64,000 bases of DNA from Homarus americanus (GCF_018991925.1 NW_024736071.1:13447758-13511757); one strand, 5' to 3'. Counted from the stretch's first letter, positions 44,717-60,867 are shown. The notes: generated by a model not told the origin, from the letters alone. Program-made: numbers and translations.

Positions 44717-46080
44717 GTGAATAGTTCACCATCCCTAGACATAGACACCAAATTGACAAATTACACCAACACCACCATGGAAGCTCACCACCACTTCTTC
44801 CCCGAGAAGTCCGTCAGATCACACCCAGCTGACTTGCCCTGGATCACACCTCGGATCAAAAGACTTATGAGGCAAAGAGACAGTGCCTTTTATCTCAATG
44901 ACCACAACTGCTACAGGTCCCTTCGCAACCAAGTCATCCGTAAGATATGTGCTGCAAAGAAGTCTTACTACCTAACAAAGCTGCAACACCTGATGCAGAC
45001 CAACATCAGTCAGTGGTATGGTAAGCTTAAAGAACTAATGGTGATGCAGCTGAGCCATCAAACCACCATTTCGCAACTATGTGCCAGAAGCTCCCATCGG
45101 CTCGACACAACCAGTCTCCATGCTTACCTACCAAGCCCCCTTTCCCACTGATTTAGTGGAAGAATTTGAAGTAGCAAAAGGTTTGGACAAACTGAAGTTA
45201 AAACGCTCCAATGACTTACCAATGAAACTCTAAAAGGTGTTCTCCCCAGAACTAGGTATATCCCTTTGCTCCATCATCAATGTTTCCCTCAGTCAAGCAA
45301 GATGCCTCAGCCGACTAGAATACCTCATATATGTCACCAAAGCCCAAGTCAACAAGCCCACAATCCTTAAATAAGCTAAGAACCTTTGCCATCACCCCAT
45401 TACCCATCTTAATCTGCAAAAGTTTCATTTTTGACTGGGCTTATACTGATATTGCAGGCACAATAGATCCTTAGCAATTTGGGAATATGAAAACTTCCTC
45501 CACCACTCACTCTCTTGTCAGCTTTCTCGAGTACATATACGTACTGCCATTTGGAAAAATGAAAGATGTCGGTGGTTGTCGCCTTCATTGATGTTACCAA
45601 AGCATTTGACCTATTCGACGACAATTTAATCATCAGTAAAACTATCAACCTTGGGTTTCGGAGGAGTCTAATACTATGGCTTCCAGACTTCGTTAGTGAC
45701 CATATGTTTCCGAGAGGCTGTTTCCACTTTTTAGTCACTCACCTGTGGTGTCTCCCAAGGCACCAAGATGGGACTGCTCTGCTTCCTTATGTTTATCAAT
45801 GATGCCCTAAGAGAAACCCCTGCTTGCTGGAAATATGTCGATGACTCCACCATTGGGATCAGTGTCAACAACTCAGCTCCCGACTACACCACCCTCCAGA
45901 ATTAATTGAACATTCTTAAAAATTGTGCCACCAACAACCACATCACCATTAACCATACCAAGACCATGGTTATGCACATCAACCTCTCCTCCGACAATGT
46001 CCCACCTCTCCATTACTTTGGGCTCCAACACACTCCAGGTTGTGGACTCCACTAAGCTCCTCAGCATCACTATACTGTAG
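44717..46080 (+). pseudogene. Broken LINE reverse transcriptase, CR1/L2-like
   Basis: The linker reads LPWITPRIKRLMRQRDSAFY and RSLRNQVIRKICAAKKSYY (44830-44990). The polymerase reads VVVAFIDVTKAFDLFDDNL at 45570-45625, then after a frame shift GTKMGLLCFLMFINDALR and WKYVDDSTIGISV near 45765-45870, with the catalytic YVDD. The order and spacing are those of CR1/L2-type LINEs. Stops and shifts interrupt every block. Together with 41880-42590 it is one old element split by later insertions. Confidence 0.85.
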
Positions 46081-46151
46081 ATTGAGTGTAGAGGAAGCAA
46101 TTTTTTTTTTACATAAAATGTATTATTTTATGATGTGCTATATATCAATTA

Positions 46152-47397
46152 CAGTAGTACCCCGATTTACGCGGTCAATTGAACCCACAGGGTACCGCGG
46201 AAAGTGAAAACCTCGTAAAGTGAACAACAGAACATATGGGGTTAATTCCAATAGAGACTGGCCCGACCCCCAAACTCCACTTTTTCCGACACAATACCTA
46301 TGTTGTAGTAAAAATAACATCTAAATTTTATGATGGTATGCTTACACAATTAATATTTAAGAGAAATACAGTCGCCAGGTTAATGTCCATTCAAATAATG
46401 GACTCAAATCCCCGCCCCCTCTTCCCAGCTCACTGGCCCCTACCTCTCTAAGAAATAATTGGGTGAAACACTAGATTTTAACGTTTAGTAATAAATAATA
46501 CCTCAGACTAAAGTTAGGATAATATAATTGACATTTCTGGATTCCTTGCAGGTCAGGGAATATTTTGAATGTAAACTTCATATATTTTGCACAAAAGATA
46601 AAATACTTGCTTTGTGTAAACCAAATTATTACATTAGATCTAAAATTTGTATGTCTAATGCAAAATCCATAAAGTTTATATTCAAAATGATCATCATATT
46701 GTAAGAATTCCAGCAATGTAAATTATAATCTGGTCAAGTAATTTGTATGAATTTTATGAGCTAAAACAAATATCTTCAGTTAATAAAAAAAAAATATTCT
46801 TCACGACACTATCTGTCAATCAAAGTACCCAACTTGCCTCCTCACACTCACGCCAGCTGGGTCGGTGGGTCCCAACCCTCCCCCCCACCTTCCCTCCCTA
46901 CCAGAGAAATGTTGGGTGAAAAAACTAGATTTTAACTTTTAGTAATAAATAATACCTCAAACTAAAGTTAGGACAATATAATTGACATTTCTGGATTCCT
47001 TGCAGGTCAGGGAATATTTTGAATGTAAACTTCATATATTTTGCACAAAAGATAAAATATTTGCTTTGTGTAAACCAAATTATTACATTAGATCTAAAAT
47101 TTGTATGTCTAATGCAAAATCCATGATGTTTATATTCAAAATGATCATCATATTGCAAGAATTCCAGCAATGTAAATTATATTCTGGCCGGGTAATTTGT
47201 ATGAATTTTATGAGCTAAATAAAAAAAAAAATTATACTTCACCGCGTATATGAGTGGATGCACCGCGGAAAGTGAAAGTTCGGTTCTGGCAAGGTACCGC
47301 GTAAATGAGAAATCGCGGAAAGTGAAAGTCCGGTTCTGGCAAGGTACCGCGTAAATGAGAAATCGCGGAAAGTGAAACAGTGTAAAGCGGGGTAATA
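46152..47397. mobile_element. Gamma-family element D5 with two modules
   Basis: The left end CAGTAGTACCCCGATTTACG follows TA; the right end GCGGGGTAATACAATA is slightly degraded. Modules lie at about 46500-46735 and 46960-47200. Near the right end a 62-bp unit (GGTTCTGGCAAGGTACCGCG) is duplicated at 47275-47390. Confidence 0.88.
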
Positions 47398-47399
47398 CA

Positions 47400-47818
47400 A
47401 TATATTATTTATCATAGTAATTTTCTTAATTTTTGATGTATGCAATTTAAAATTTGTTCAAATTTGGCTCAATTTTTGCTTGGTAAATCATTTAACTCTA
47501 AACCAAATCACTTATACGTATAGAAGTTTGGTGTTGATAAATCAATTGTAACTTACAGACTCCTTACAGTCCCGAAAATTTCTCATACTCAAAATTTAAT
47601 TACGGGTCCGTAAGCAGTCTGTAACTCTTAGTGTAAATTCAGTTCTCTTGTCCGAAGGTAGATGGCAGCCCATGAGCTAGTTGGCCAATCGTCACCCAGT
47701 TAACAATATAATCAACCAATAACAAGAGAAGGAGAAATCAGCTGAGATCGACACATGTGATAGTTGCTAGACATACTTAAAGCAAAATTAGTGAAGACGG
47801 AATTTTATATATACAGTA
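47400..47818. other. Intron stretch, nothing recognised
   Basis: No exon, repeat end or structure seen. Confidence 0.5.
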
Positions 47819-47820
47819 TA

Positions 47821-49424
<1,604 letters not shown>

Positions 49425-49485
49425 TTCCATAAACATCTTTCATAAATCAGAGTGTGTATTCCTGAGACACAAATAAAGATAAACG

Positions 49486-49835
49486 ACCTTACCTAATCTA
49501 ACCTAACTTTTACCGAACTGAACCTTTACCTAACCTAAGCTTTAACTAACCTAAGCTTTAACTAACCTAACCTTTAACTAACCTGACGTTTAACTAATCT
49601 AACCTTTACCTAACCTAACCAAGCCTAATCTAAGCTACCTTTACCTAACCAAACCTTTACTTAACCTAATCTTTACCTAGCCTAACCTTTACCTAAACTA
49701 ACCTTTACCTAGCCTAACCTCTACCTAACTTAACCTTAACTAACCTTTACCTTAACCTAACCTTAACATGCCTTACCTAACCTAACCTAAATTTACCTAA
49801 ATTTACCTTACCTTACCTAACCTAACCTAGCTTTT
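49486..49835. repeat. Degenerate CCTAA / CCTTTA array
   Basis: About 350 bp of variants of CCTAACCTAACC and CTAACCTTTAC. It resembles decayed arthropod telomere repeat. Confidence 0.85.
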
Positions 49836-50035
49836 CCTTTTTTATAATCCATTTGTAGAGATAATCAAAGGTTAAAATGGATAATAGTGGCATCCTAAGT
49901 TATGTTTATACATCAACAGATTTATTGATATGTTGGAGAAATGATTTTAAAAAGTTATAAGAAAATGTACAGTATTTAAAAAATAAATGAAATTTTTCTA
50001 GAGAACTTAATTGTTTGTCATTTGCATTGCGGCTT

Positions 50036-50125
50036 TCTTAGGCTAGGCTAGGTTAGGTTAGGTTAGGTTTGGTTAGGTTAGATAAGGTAAGGTACGGTTA
50101 GGTTTTGTTAGGGTAAGATAGATTT
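50036..50125. repeat. TTAGG-type repeat, inverse to 49486-49835
   Basis: GGCTAGGCTAGGTTAGGTTAG and variants. With the array 200 bp away it forms an inverted pair. Confidence 0.83.
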
Positions 50126-50432
50126 CACCAATTTTGCAGCGAAAAAATCACAACTGAATATATCGGATAAAAAACCTATGAACCTAATTCTTTTTCTAAG
50201 AATAAAATGCCATACTACTATTAATTTTTACCCCCTTTTTTATTAGGTTTGATGAACTTAGATTGGGTTAGGTATTATTTAACTATGAGTCATGGGTACT
50301 TCTTGGATACTTGGCAGAATAGCTTGTTATAACTTGGTCCTAGCAATACCAAGAATGCGGAGTCTAGGGAAAATGTTCACTTGACCTTGTATTGCTTTCA
50401 TTACCGACGGATATCTACGGCTATACCACATT
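50126..50432. other. Intron stretch, nothing recognised
   Basis: A single TTAGG-like motif near 50250 only. Confidence 0.45.
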
Positions 50433-50433
50433 A

Positions 50434-51443
50434 CAGTGGGTTCTCAAATTTCGCGAGTTTTTAATTAGACGTTTTTTATTTGGACACACAACAACAAAAA
50501 AAAAACACTACACAATTTCAAATTTCGATGGCGGAAACTCGAATTTCGATAGGTCTGAGTGGTCCACCAACGTTCAGACGTGCACAATCGTGTAAACAGC
50601 GTCATTTCTCTTATGTACAAAAGATTCATTATCTTTTATAAATGAACGTTGTTTTGACTGAATTAATGTTTATGTGTGCAAAATGAACAATACAATTCAT
50701 TAATAATTCGTAGAACATTAGAACACATGAGGAGACGAGAGGGCATTGTTTTTGTTAATGTTTACAAAACCAGTGACTGATTGGTTCTACATATAAAACG
50801 GAAGAAAATAAGACCCTGGTTGTAGCTGTAGTAAAATTAATGTAAAAAAATTAATATGGTTGTTTTAAGTAATGTTATTTAATGTTAATAAATGGAACAA
50901 TAAAAGTAGCTAATCATTAATGATAAAGAAAAAAGTGAGACTGAGCGTATGTAAGTGTGCACATGTGAAAACATATCGTCATTACTCTACATAAGAATAT
51001 GAAAGCAACACTTATTTACTGTTCATATATATTTTAATTAATGTTTCTGAATTTAAAACAAAAATTCTATCCACCAGTGGTGGTAAAGTTGAAAACATAA
51101 GGACAGTCAATGTTGTTGTGTGTGTTTTTACTTGGATCACGAAGTTGCCAAGTCATCAGGTTCAACTCTAGCTAAAACTGTAGAACATAAACCTTTTTCT
51201 GTGCTGTTTTTAGTTTTTATCTAACTTTATCTGTGTTATTTTCGTTGGTTTATTCGGATGTTGCTTTATTACAGGTAGTAATTCGCCAAAAAAGTAGGGT
51301 AAATAAGACCAAATTTAGCCAAACATCAAAAGTACCAGACTCAAATTAATTTTCTCCAAAGGAAGTTGTATTTAAATTTGGACGATTTGAATTTCGCGAG
51401 GTTTTTACAGTCTAAATAGGTGTCCAAATATGAGACCCTACTG
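50434..51443. mobile_element. Epsilon-family element with both ends
   Basis: The ends CAGTGGGTTCTCAAATTTCG and CAAATATGAGACCCTACTG are flanked by TA. The interior is the inverse of the 27600-28030 and 13040-13550 blocks. No transposase domain is recognised. Confidence 0.82.
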
Positions 51444-51445
51444 TA

Positions 51446-51770
51446 ATAAGGTCTATTTGCAAGTTTACTCAGTCATAAAAAATGTATCATAAATGTGGAC
51501 AATACAAATCATTTATTTTGGTACAAATTACTTGAAAAGTGCGTCCATTATAAAGCATACATTTTTAGCAAAAAAATAGTTGTCGATGACAAGTTAAACA
51601 AAAATTAATATTTCGCTAGGTAATAGTGGTGTAAATTGTGCTTCTGATGAGCATGCCCAGGCTGAGTACAGATTATAAATTTTATCCCTCCGAGTGCAAA
51701 AGACAATTGTACATAATGAGTCATAGCAAGCTTACTATTGAAGATAAAAATGTCAGGTTCGTTACATTAA
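51446..51770. other. Intron stretch, nothing recognised
   Basis: No exon or repeat end seen. Confidence 0.45.
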
Positions 51771-52095
51771 GGTTAGGTACTCTTTGACTCACGACATACT
51801 CGACTTACGACAACCCGGACATATGACCGCCGTGGTCGTATAAAATATTTTTCACATTACGTATTTTTGAGTCCCAACGTCAGTGATCGCGCTGTGTTAT
51901 GAATTTTTTTCGTTTGTAATTCCCTTTAAAAAGGCTGGCAAGCGTAAAAATGAGAGTTCTCGTGGTGCTGAGAAGAAAAAGAGACACCCATTTTAGAATT
52001 TTTATGTATTATTTTTGCCTTTTCGACTTACAACCAATTCGACTTATGACCTGGTCGTCGGGACGGAACCCCGTCGTAAGTCGAGGAGAGATTGT
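51771..52095. mobile_element. Delta-family MITE
   Basis: The right end CCCCGTCGTAAGTCGAGGAG lies before GATTG-TA. The left end is degraded (GACTCACGACATACTCGAC). It matches 10015-10286, including the Lys-rich remnant GAGAAGAAAAAGAGACACC. Confidence 0.82.
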
Positions 52096-52097
52096 AA

Positions 52098-52668
52098 ATA
52101 CATTATCTACAAATAGTTTTATATAAGTAATCACAATAAAATTATTACAATTATACATAAGCACAAGTATAGTTTTTATATACTGTACAGTAACTTATAC
52201 ATAATATTTATAAACACTTATTATTTTCGAAATTGAAATGATATAATTGCTATAAATTATTGGCTAAATGTAATGCAAAATATTATTTTTTTTTTACAAA
52301 AATAAATGAATTTCTGTATTTACACGTTGTTAGATATTGGAGCACTTGGTGATGTTCCTGCCCCCTCCTCCTGAACAAGGTGAATAAATCTAGTTTTAGT
52401 GGGAGTACAAGAAGCGTGCACTTGCCAGGGAGATGAGCAGTCACGCAGGGGGGTAGTAAGCCAGCTGGGAAGGCCGAGATGCCATATGAACAAAAAAAAA
52501 AAGTTATTTTTCCTTTTAGCCACAACGACACACCGGGCAGTTCCTATCGCACTAGGATTGATTGTTGAAGGGCCAGAAAAATTATTACTTGCACTAGAAG
52601 GGCCAAGGACACTGGGAGAGGCCTCTGGAGGCACCACACTATCAGCACGTGGTGCAATCTCCTTGCAT
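52098..52668. other. Intron stretch with an unassigned minus-strand open frame
   Basis: A 121-residue Pro/Ser-rich frame (52685-52320) starts in the gamma terminal repeat and matches no family I know. Its start inside a terminal repeat suggests it belongs to a transposon or is chance. Confidence 0.4.
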
Positions 52669-52700
52669 TTTACGCGTTTTGTCATTTACGTGGTACCCTG

Positions 52701-53465
52701 TGTTACGGCCGTGTCGTATTTTTTCTATTATTTTTTATAACATGCTTCCATGTTGTTCCATATTATTCCTGTAATGATGTGTTATATTTACTATTATATA
52801 ATCTAGTCACCTTACCCTGTGCTGTTAAGGTTTTAACTGTTATTATTTGTTCAAGCCCATCTTATTTCTTCATTTAGTATTGTAAGAAGCATTCTTTGTT
52901 TCTCTAACGACCATCTGCATCGCTAAACGGCCCATGTTTCACCAGCGTGTCGCATTGGCGGGAGCCGACCCTATATATAGTACTCCACCAGCAGACGGAG
53001 TTCAGTCCAGTCCTCTTGTCGTTCAGTTCACGTTCTTTTGAGTGACACCCATCACCTGTTACTTATACTTCATTTTATTTCTGTGTTGTTCCTGTCGCCA
53101 CCAATGTGGTATATCTATGTGAGTACCTATTCATGTCCCTTATGTGTCCATCAGTGCTTGCTTAGTTACATTTAAGTAATTCAGTGTTGTTCACGATAGT
53201 GAATTTTAGTGCTAGTTATTAATATGTCTATGCAGTGTTAACGTAATCCTGTTTCGATGTTTTCGTATCATTTGTGTCTTAAAGGTTTCGATAGTGAATC
53301 AATTTGTTGTGACAGCCTACGAGGCTCTTTGTGTTAATATTTAATTTAATTAAACTCTTAAAGGTTTACTTTGTTTAATTTTATTCCCTTTTGATTTACT
53401 TCACTTTTTTTGTTTGGTTACGCCTAGAACCTGGATATTAAAGTAAATTTAGAGACGTCGTAACA
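52701..53465 (+). mobile_element. Solo LTR with 4-bp target duplication
   Basis: It begins TGTTAC and ends GTAACA (perfect 6-bp inverse). CCTG precedes it (52697-52700) and follows it (53466-53469). The host copy would read GTACCCTGCCAGAACC, as in D4 near 42752. At 765 bp with a 4-bp duplication it fits a Ty3/gypsy-type LTR, but no internal region remains to confirm this. Confidence 0.92.
52972..53007 (+). promoter_or_regulatory. TATA box and initiator in the solo LTR
   Basis: TATATATA at 52972-52979 and TCAGTC at 53002-53007 place the presumed start A about 32 bp downstream, the normal arthropod spacing. The arthropod initiator consensus is TCAGT. Confidence 0.75.
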
Positions 53466-53680
53466 CCTGCCAGAACCGTAATGCCCAATTTACACGGAGC
53501 ATCTACTCATATACGCGGACAGCAGCTGGCGGTCCTGCCGCGCCGCCATTTTTGGATTTAAACCTTGATTTTTTCTAACCTAACCTAACCTTACGTAAGT
53601 GTTAAACCTTGATTTTTTTCTAACCTAACCTGACATAAGTGTTAAACCTTGCTTTTTCTTTTACCTGGTACAGTATATTA

Positions 53681-54281
53681 CAGTAGTACCCCACTTAACG
53701 CGGTCAATTGAACCCACAGGGTACCGTGTTAAGTGAACAATAGAACATATGGGATTAATTCCAATAGAGACTGGCCGGACCCCCAAACTCTACTTTTTCG
53801 GACACAATACCTATGTTCTAGTAAAAATAACATCTTAATTTTATGATGGTACATGCACACAATTAATACTTAAGATAAATAGAGAAATACAGTCCCAAGT
53901 TAATGTCCATTCAAATAATGGACTCAACTCCCTCCCCCTCTTCTCACACTACACTCCCTGGCTCTTCCCTCACTGAGAAATTTTGGGGGGAAAACCACTA
54001 AATTTTAATAAATAATACCTCAAACTAAAGTTAGGATAATATAATTGACATTGCTGGATTCCTTGAAAGACCAGGAATATTTTTAATATAAATGTCATAT
54101 ATTTTGCACAAAAGATAACATATTTACTCAGAGTAAACATTATATCTAAAATTTGTATGTCTAATGCAAAATCTATGATGTTTATATTCAAAATGATCAT
54201 CAAATTGTAAGAATTCCAGCAATGTAAATTATATTCTGACCGGGTAATTTGTATGAATTTTATGAGCTAAAACAGGCAATA

Positions 54282-54321
<40 letters not shown>

Positions 54322-54476
54322 TGGCGGGTGGGGCGAATCTAAAAATAGCGTCTCCAGCCGGACACTCTGCGCGCATATGTGGAAAAAACCCGCGTTAAGT
54401 GAAAGTTGGCTCTGGCGAGGCACTGCGTATACGTGAAATCGCGCTAAGCGAAACCGTGTTAAGCGGGGTATTACTG
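53681..54476. mobile_element. Gamma-family element D6 with one module
   Basis: The ends CAGTAGTACCCCACTTAACG and AAGCGGGGTATTACTG are flanked by TA. The module is at about 54020-54245, followed by a GCAG repeat at 54283-54319. Confidence 0.9.
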
Positions 54477-54960
54477 TATTCTCTTATTGATATTTCTCTT
54501 CCATATTATGTGTGTGTGCATACCATCATAAAGTTAAGATACGACTTTTACTACAACGTAGGTATTGTGTCTGAAAAAGTGGAGTTTGGGGGTCGGTCCA
54601 GTCTCTATTTCAATTAATCCCATATGTTCTGTTATTCCATTTACGCGTTTCTCGTTTTACGCGCTACTCCGTTGGTTCAATTGACCGCGTAAATCGGGGT
54701 ATATTTCTGTATACGTTTTCCCACCCCTCCACCATTGCCAGCAACACAAGGCATGGCTCAAAACACTGTTATGAATAAATAAAATCACTGTGACGAATGA
54801 GAAATCATGCACAAGCCTTGAGAAATTGGTGTGAAATATAGGACAAGGTTATGTCTTGCACCACTGAACCACAAAGGGCAACTGGTGTGGTCACTCGCAT
54901 AACCTTGGAGGGAAGTCTACATAGTTGCCATATCACACCAATGTTTCCAAATGTGCAACT

Positions 54961-55325
54961 TGTGTATGTAGCAGTCATACTCATATATAAAACTGTTTTA
55001 TTTAAATTTTTGATTTCATTCACAAATTTCCGTATGAAAACCCAAAAGAGATAATTTAGATCATCGCAAATTTGCATATGAAAATCCCAAGAATATTAAT
55101 ATTGTAACATTCCTATAAATTTCTCAATGTCCTACTCTTAACTCATGTAGCATTCATACACATATAAAATTATTTTATTTTTATTTTTGAGTTCATACTG
55201 TACACAAATTTGCTCATGAAAAACCCAAATAGATAATTTAGATCATCGCAAATTTGCGCAAGAAAACCCCAAGAGTGTTAATATTGTAACATTCCTATAA
55301 ACTTCTCAATGTCCTACTCTTCACT
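54961..55325. repeat. Tandem duplication of about 185 bp
   Basis: Two copies share GATAATTTAGATCATCGCAA, TAATATTGTAACATTCCTAT and CTCAATGTCCTACTCTT. The rest of 54708-55488 shows nothing else. Confidence 0.82.
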
Positions 55326-55488
55326 TATTTTCATACTTTGCTGCCACCCAATGTCATGCAGAAAAAAGCGTTCAAGAGCGCAAGGGGAGGTTACTATACA
55401 AGCTGGTGTGGTGGATGTTATTATCTACAATCTATAATTTGCTGCACAAAATAAAGATGTTTATTACATATACATATAATCGGCTTAC

Positions 55489-55649
55489 CTAACCTCCATA
55501 ATCCTGTCAGAGCAAGTGGGTCATCCTGTCGACTCAGCACCAGTGGGTGGAGGAGCTTCACCTGCTTGTTACGAGTGTCTGTAAACCTCAACACTATCTG
55601 AATCTTGAACTCCCCCCAGCCTCGTCGAGTCAACACAAATGGAGGATGT
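55489..55649 (-). CDS. YEATS2: YEATS2 exon: C-terminal half of the YEATS domain
   Basis: This is the most upstream exon of the gene that I can see. It reads HPPFVLTRRGWGEFK and then IQIVLRFTDTRNKQ, which lines up with the PPFHLTRRGWGEF segment of human YEATS2, a reader of acylated histone H3 in the nuclear ATAC acetyltransferase complex. The Trp in RRGW corresponds to human Trp282, one wall of the acyl-lysine aromatic cage. The acceptor is a CCCTCAG at 55650-55656 and the donor is GTAAGC below 55489. The exon enters on the last base of a codon and leaves after the first base (TTA G), so it joins in frame to the exon starting at 40892, giving LG-QEKWYDLW. The upstream half of the YEATS domain was not found between here and the right edge. 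The identification is firm from the motif plus the phase chain. Confidence 0.92.
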
Positions 55650-55672
55650 CTGAGGGTATTAATAATATTTTA

Positions 55673-55678
<6 letters not shown>

Positions 55679-55764
<86 letters not shown>
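55679..55764. repeat. TA microsatellite
   Basis: About 43 units, starting 30 bp upstream of the acceptor of the YEATS exon. Confidence 0.97.
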
Positions 55765-55767
<3 letters not shown>

Positions 55768-55789
55768 AGTAAATCACTGTAGGTGCGCG

Positions 55790-58846
<3,057 letters not shown>

Positions 58847-59269
58847 TTTTTTTTATTATTAGTTTACACTTTAAGAACTGACGGTAAAGGAGCATAAAAC
58901 CACAACCATTTTTATGTAAAATTAACAATGCACTCCATAGACTTTACACTACTGACATTCAATCAATAATGATTAAATCGAATATAAATACAGTAAACCC
59001 CTGATTTAACGGACTCATTTGGGGAAAGGTTGATCCATTAAAGTTGAAAGTCTGTTATATCCAGATCTGGAATAATACCGGACTCGGTCCATTATATATC
59101 AACATAGTTCGAAGTGACCATTATCATTTTCCCGTGCTTGAAAGGCAGTTCACTCGCACGGTTGGATCCCCCTCCCCAGGAGAAAAAATTTATCTCACAA
59201 GCTTCTAACACAACAACATGCAAGGGATGTTTATAACCACCACTATCATTCTATTCTTGCCTGTTTAGT

Positions 59270-59617
59270 GGCAAACTATACAAGCGCAGGGGGCCCCCCC
59301 AAATTCGCGGTCCTCTATTATTCACGGATGACACTCTGGATGTACCCAAGAATGTTTGCGGCTGGGACATGGAGCCATTCATTCTAGAGACAGTAATTCC
59401 CTTTACCATACAAATAAATAATATTGGGAAAATTCTCATAAATAATTAAAATCAGAAACAAATTTATTAAAAATGTGACAGTCTTCCCTCAAATCTGTGC
59501 TTTATTGCTTTATTAATAGAGCACGGACTTGAGGATGGACTGCCACATTTTTAATAAATTTGTTTCTGATTATTGTATTTGTGAGAGTATATGCCCATTA
59601 TTATTTATTTGTATGTG

Positions 59618-59683
<66 letters not shown>

Positions 59684-59830
59684 AGACACCCACACACACA
59701 CACATATATATATACAATACAGGTAAAAGTAATAATTGTCCTAAGGGCAAACACATAAAGGGAATATACATTTCATTGTACACAAGTAAAAATCCCCCCC
59801 CGTCAGCAAATACCATTTGTTGATTTGGCA
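59270..59830. mobile_element. Theta fragment, foldback and TG repeat, inverse of 19377-19850
   Basis: GGGGGCCCCCCCAAATTCGC at 59290, the foldback 59425-59600 (GACAGTCTTCCCTCAA / TTGAGGATGGACTGCC) and (TG)n at 59625-59681. The order is the mirror image of the block at 19.4-19.85 kb. Confidence 0.7.
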
Positions 59831-60002
59831 ATTCACGGCCATATAACTCAATATAACTCAATAAACGTCTGTCTGTCAGGGGTGTGAAGCAGTGGTGTTA
59901 ACGTCTTGGCTGGCTAGGTTCATTAGCCGTGTGGCTGGGTTGCATATTTATGGCACCTGAAGCGCTTGGAATTTTGGTATTGATAATAAATAAAAGCATA
60001 TA

Positions 60003-60867
60003 CAGTGGGGTATGCTATAACGAACGTAATTGGTTCCAGAACCTCGTTCGTTATAGCATTCGTTCGTTATAGGATTAATCCGTTCCAGGCCCCCAAATAC
60101 AACCACTTAACACTGGAAAAATTCTGTGGAAAATGTAAAAAATACGGTACTTTATCTTACCCTAGTGTTATTCAGCATGCAGGTACCCCTAAACACTGGC
60201 ACATCACTATCACTTCCACTGGGAGTCTTGGCTTTAAGGTCCTCAAACAATTGTCTGGCCTTCTCACAAATTATAGCTTCACTAATGTTACCACCTGCCA
60301 TTTCTTTCTCCTTTATCCACACTAAGAGTAAATTTTCCATCTCTTCAATCACATTACACTTTGCTTTGCTAAGTCTAAAGATTCCCTTAGCCACTTGCAC
60401 AGTTTTTAACTCCTCTTTATTCTTCAAAATCGTACATATAGTCGATTTAGCCATCCCATATTCATCACTAAGTTTCGCAATGCTTCTTCCATTCTCACGT
60501 TTCTTTATAATTTCTTTCTTAGTTTCAAGGGTTATTAGCTTTCTCACTCGCTTTGGACGACTCATTGTTACAATTGTATACTTGTATAACAAAATAGTTA
60601 TACAAATAACGCGAATTTCCACATCAAAAGACGAAATTTCAACAATAACAGTGGTGCACTGGCTACACAATGAGACAAAGATGGCGCCTGACGCTCTTGT
60701 TGTGGGTCGCGGTACAACAATATTCATGCGCCAGGCGAAATAGTCCCGTATTCATCCGCGTTCGTTGTAGGAGTTGCGTTCGTTATAGCATTCTCAATTT
60801 TATAAGTAAAACCGTTCGTTATAGGAATATTCGTAGTAGGATCCGTTCGTTATAGCATACCCCACTG
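60003..60867 (-). mobile_element. Zeta-family Tigger derivative encoding only a DNA-binding domain
   Basis: The ends CAGTGGGGTATGCTATAACG and CGTTATAGCATACCCCACTG are perfect inverses over about 20 bp and flanked by TA. At 865 bp it keeps a minus-strand coding region for the N-terminus of the transposase. Confidence 0.95.
60152..60565 (-). CDS. Truncated Tigger transposase, helix-turn-helix domains only
   Basis: The open frame starts MSRPKRVRKLITLETKKEII (start chosen because family members begin this way; the frame is open another 54 codons upstream). It contains a psq/CENP-B-type helix-turn-helix, ENGRSIAKLSDEYGMAKSTI, and the beginning of the second DNA-binding unit, MENLLLVWIKEKEMAGG and IICEKARQLFEDLK. 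After SGSDSD it runs into sequence from the other end of the element and stops at 137 residues. The catalytic DDD domain is deleted. The frame has no stop or shift, unlike every other transposase relic in the window. It could make a DNA-binding protein if transcribed; that is inference. Confidence 0.75.
   Translation of the reverse strand: MSRPKRVRKLITLETKKEIIKKRENGRSIAKLSDEYGMAKSTICTILKNKEELKTVQVAKGIFRLSKAKCNVIEEMENLLLVWIKEKEMAGGNISEAIICEKARQLFEDLKAKTPSGSDSDVPVFRGTCMLNNTRVR

Larger units (their letters stand above)
52669..54707. mobile_element. Gamma-family outer element with two nested insertions
   Basis: The left part TTTTACGCGTTTTGTCATTT lacks its CAGT tip; the right end is CGCGTAAATCGGGGTATA. 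It is interrupted by a solo LTR (52701-53465) and by gamma element D6 (53681-54476). Removing both gives a collinear gamma copy like 48704-49301. Confidence 0.8.

Noticed and set aside
44394..44720. Asn-rich open frame
   Set aside because: It is a translation of the AAT microsatellite plus a LINE tail.
49486..49835. A chromosome end
   Set aside because: The repeats are degenerate, short and followed by ordinary intron sequence and YEATS2 exons on both sides.
52320..52685. Pro/Ser-rich minus-strand frame as a host exon
   Set aside because: It starts inside a transposon terminal repeat, has no clear splice sites and would interrupt a junction that is already in frame.
54805..55077. A 90-residue minus-strand frame as an extra YEATS2 exon
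   Set aside because: The frame from 55489 to 40892 is already continuous, and this stretch partly overlaps a noncoding tandem duplication.
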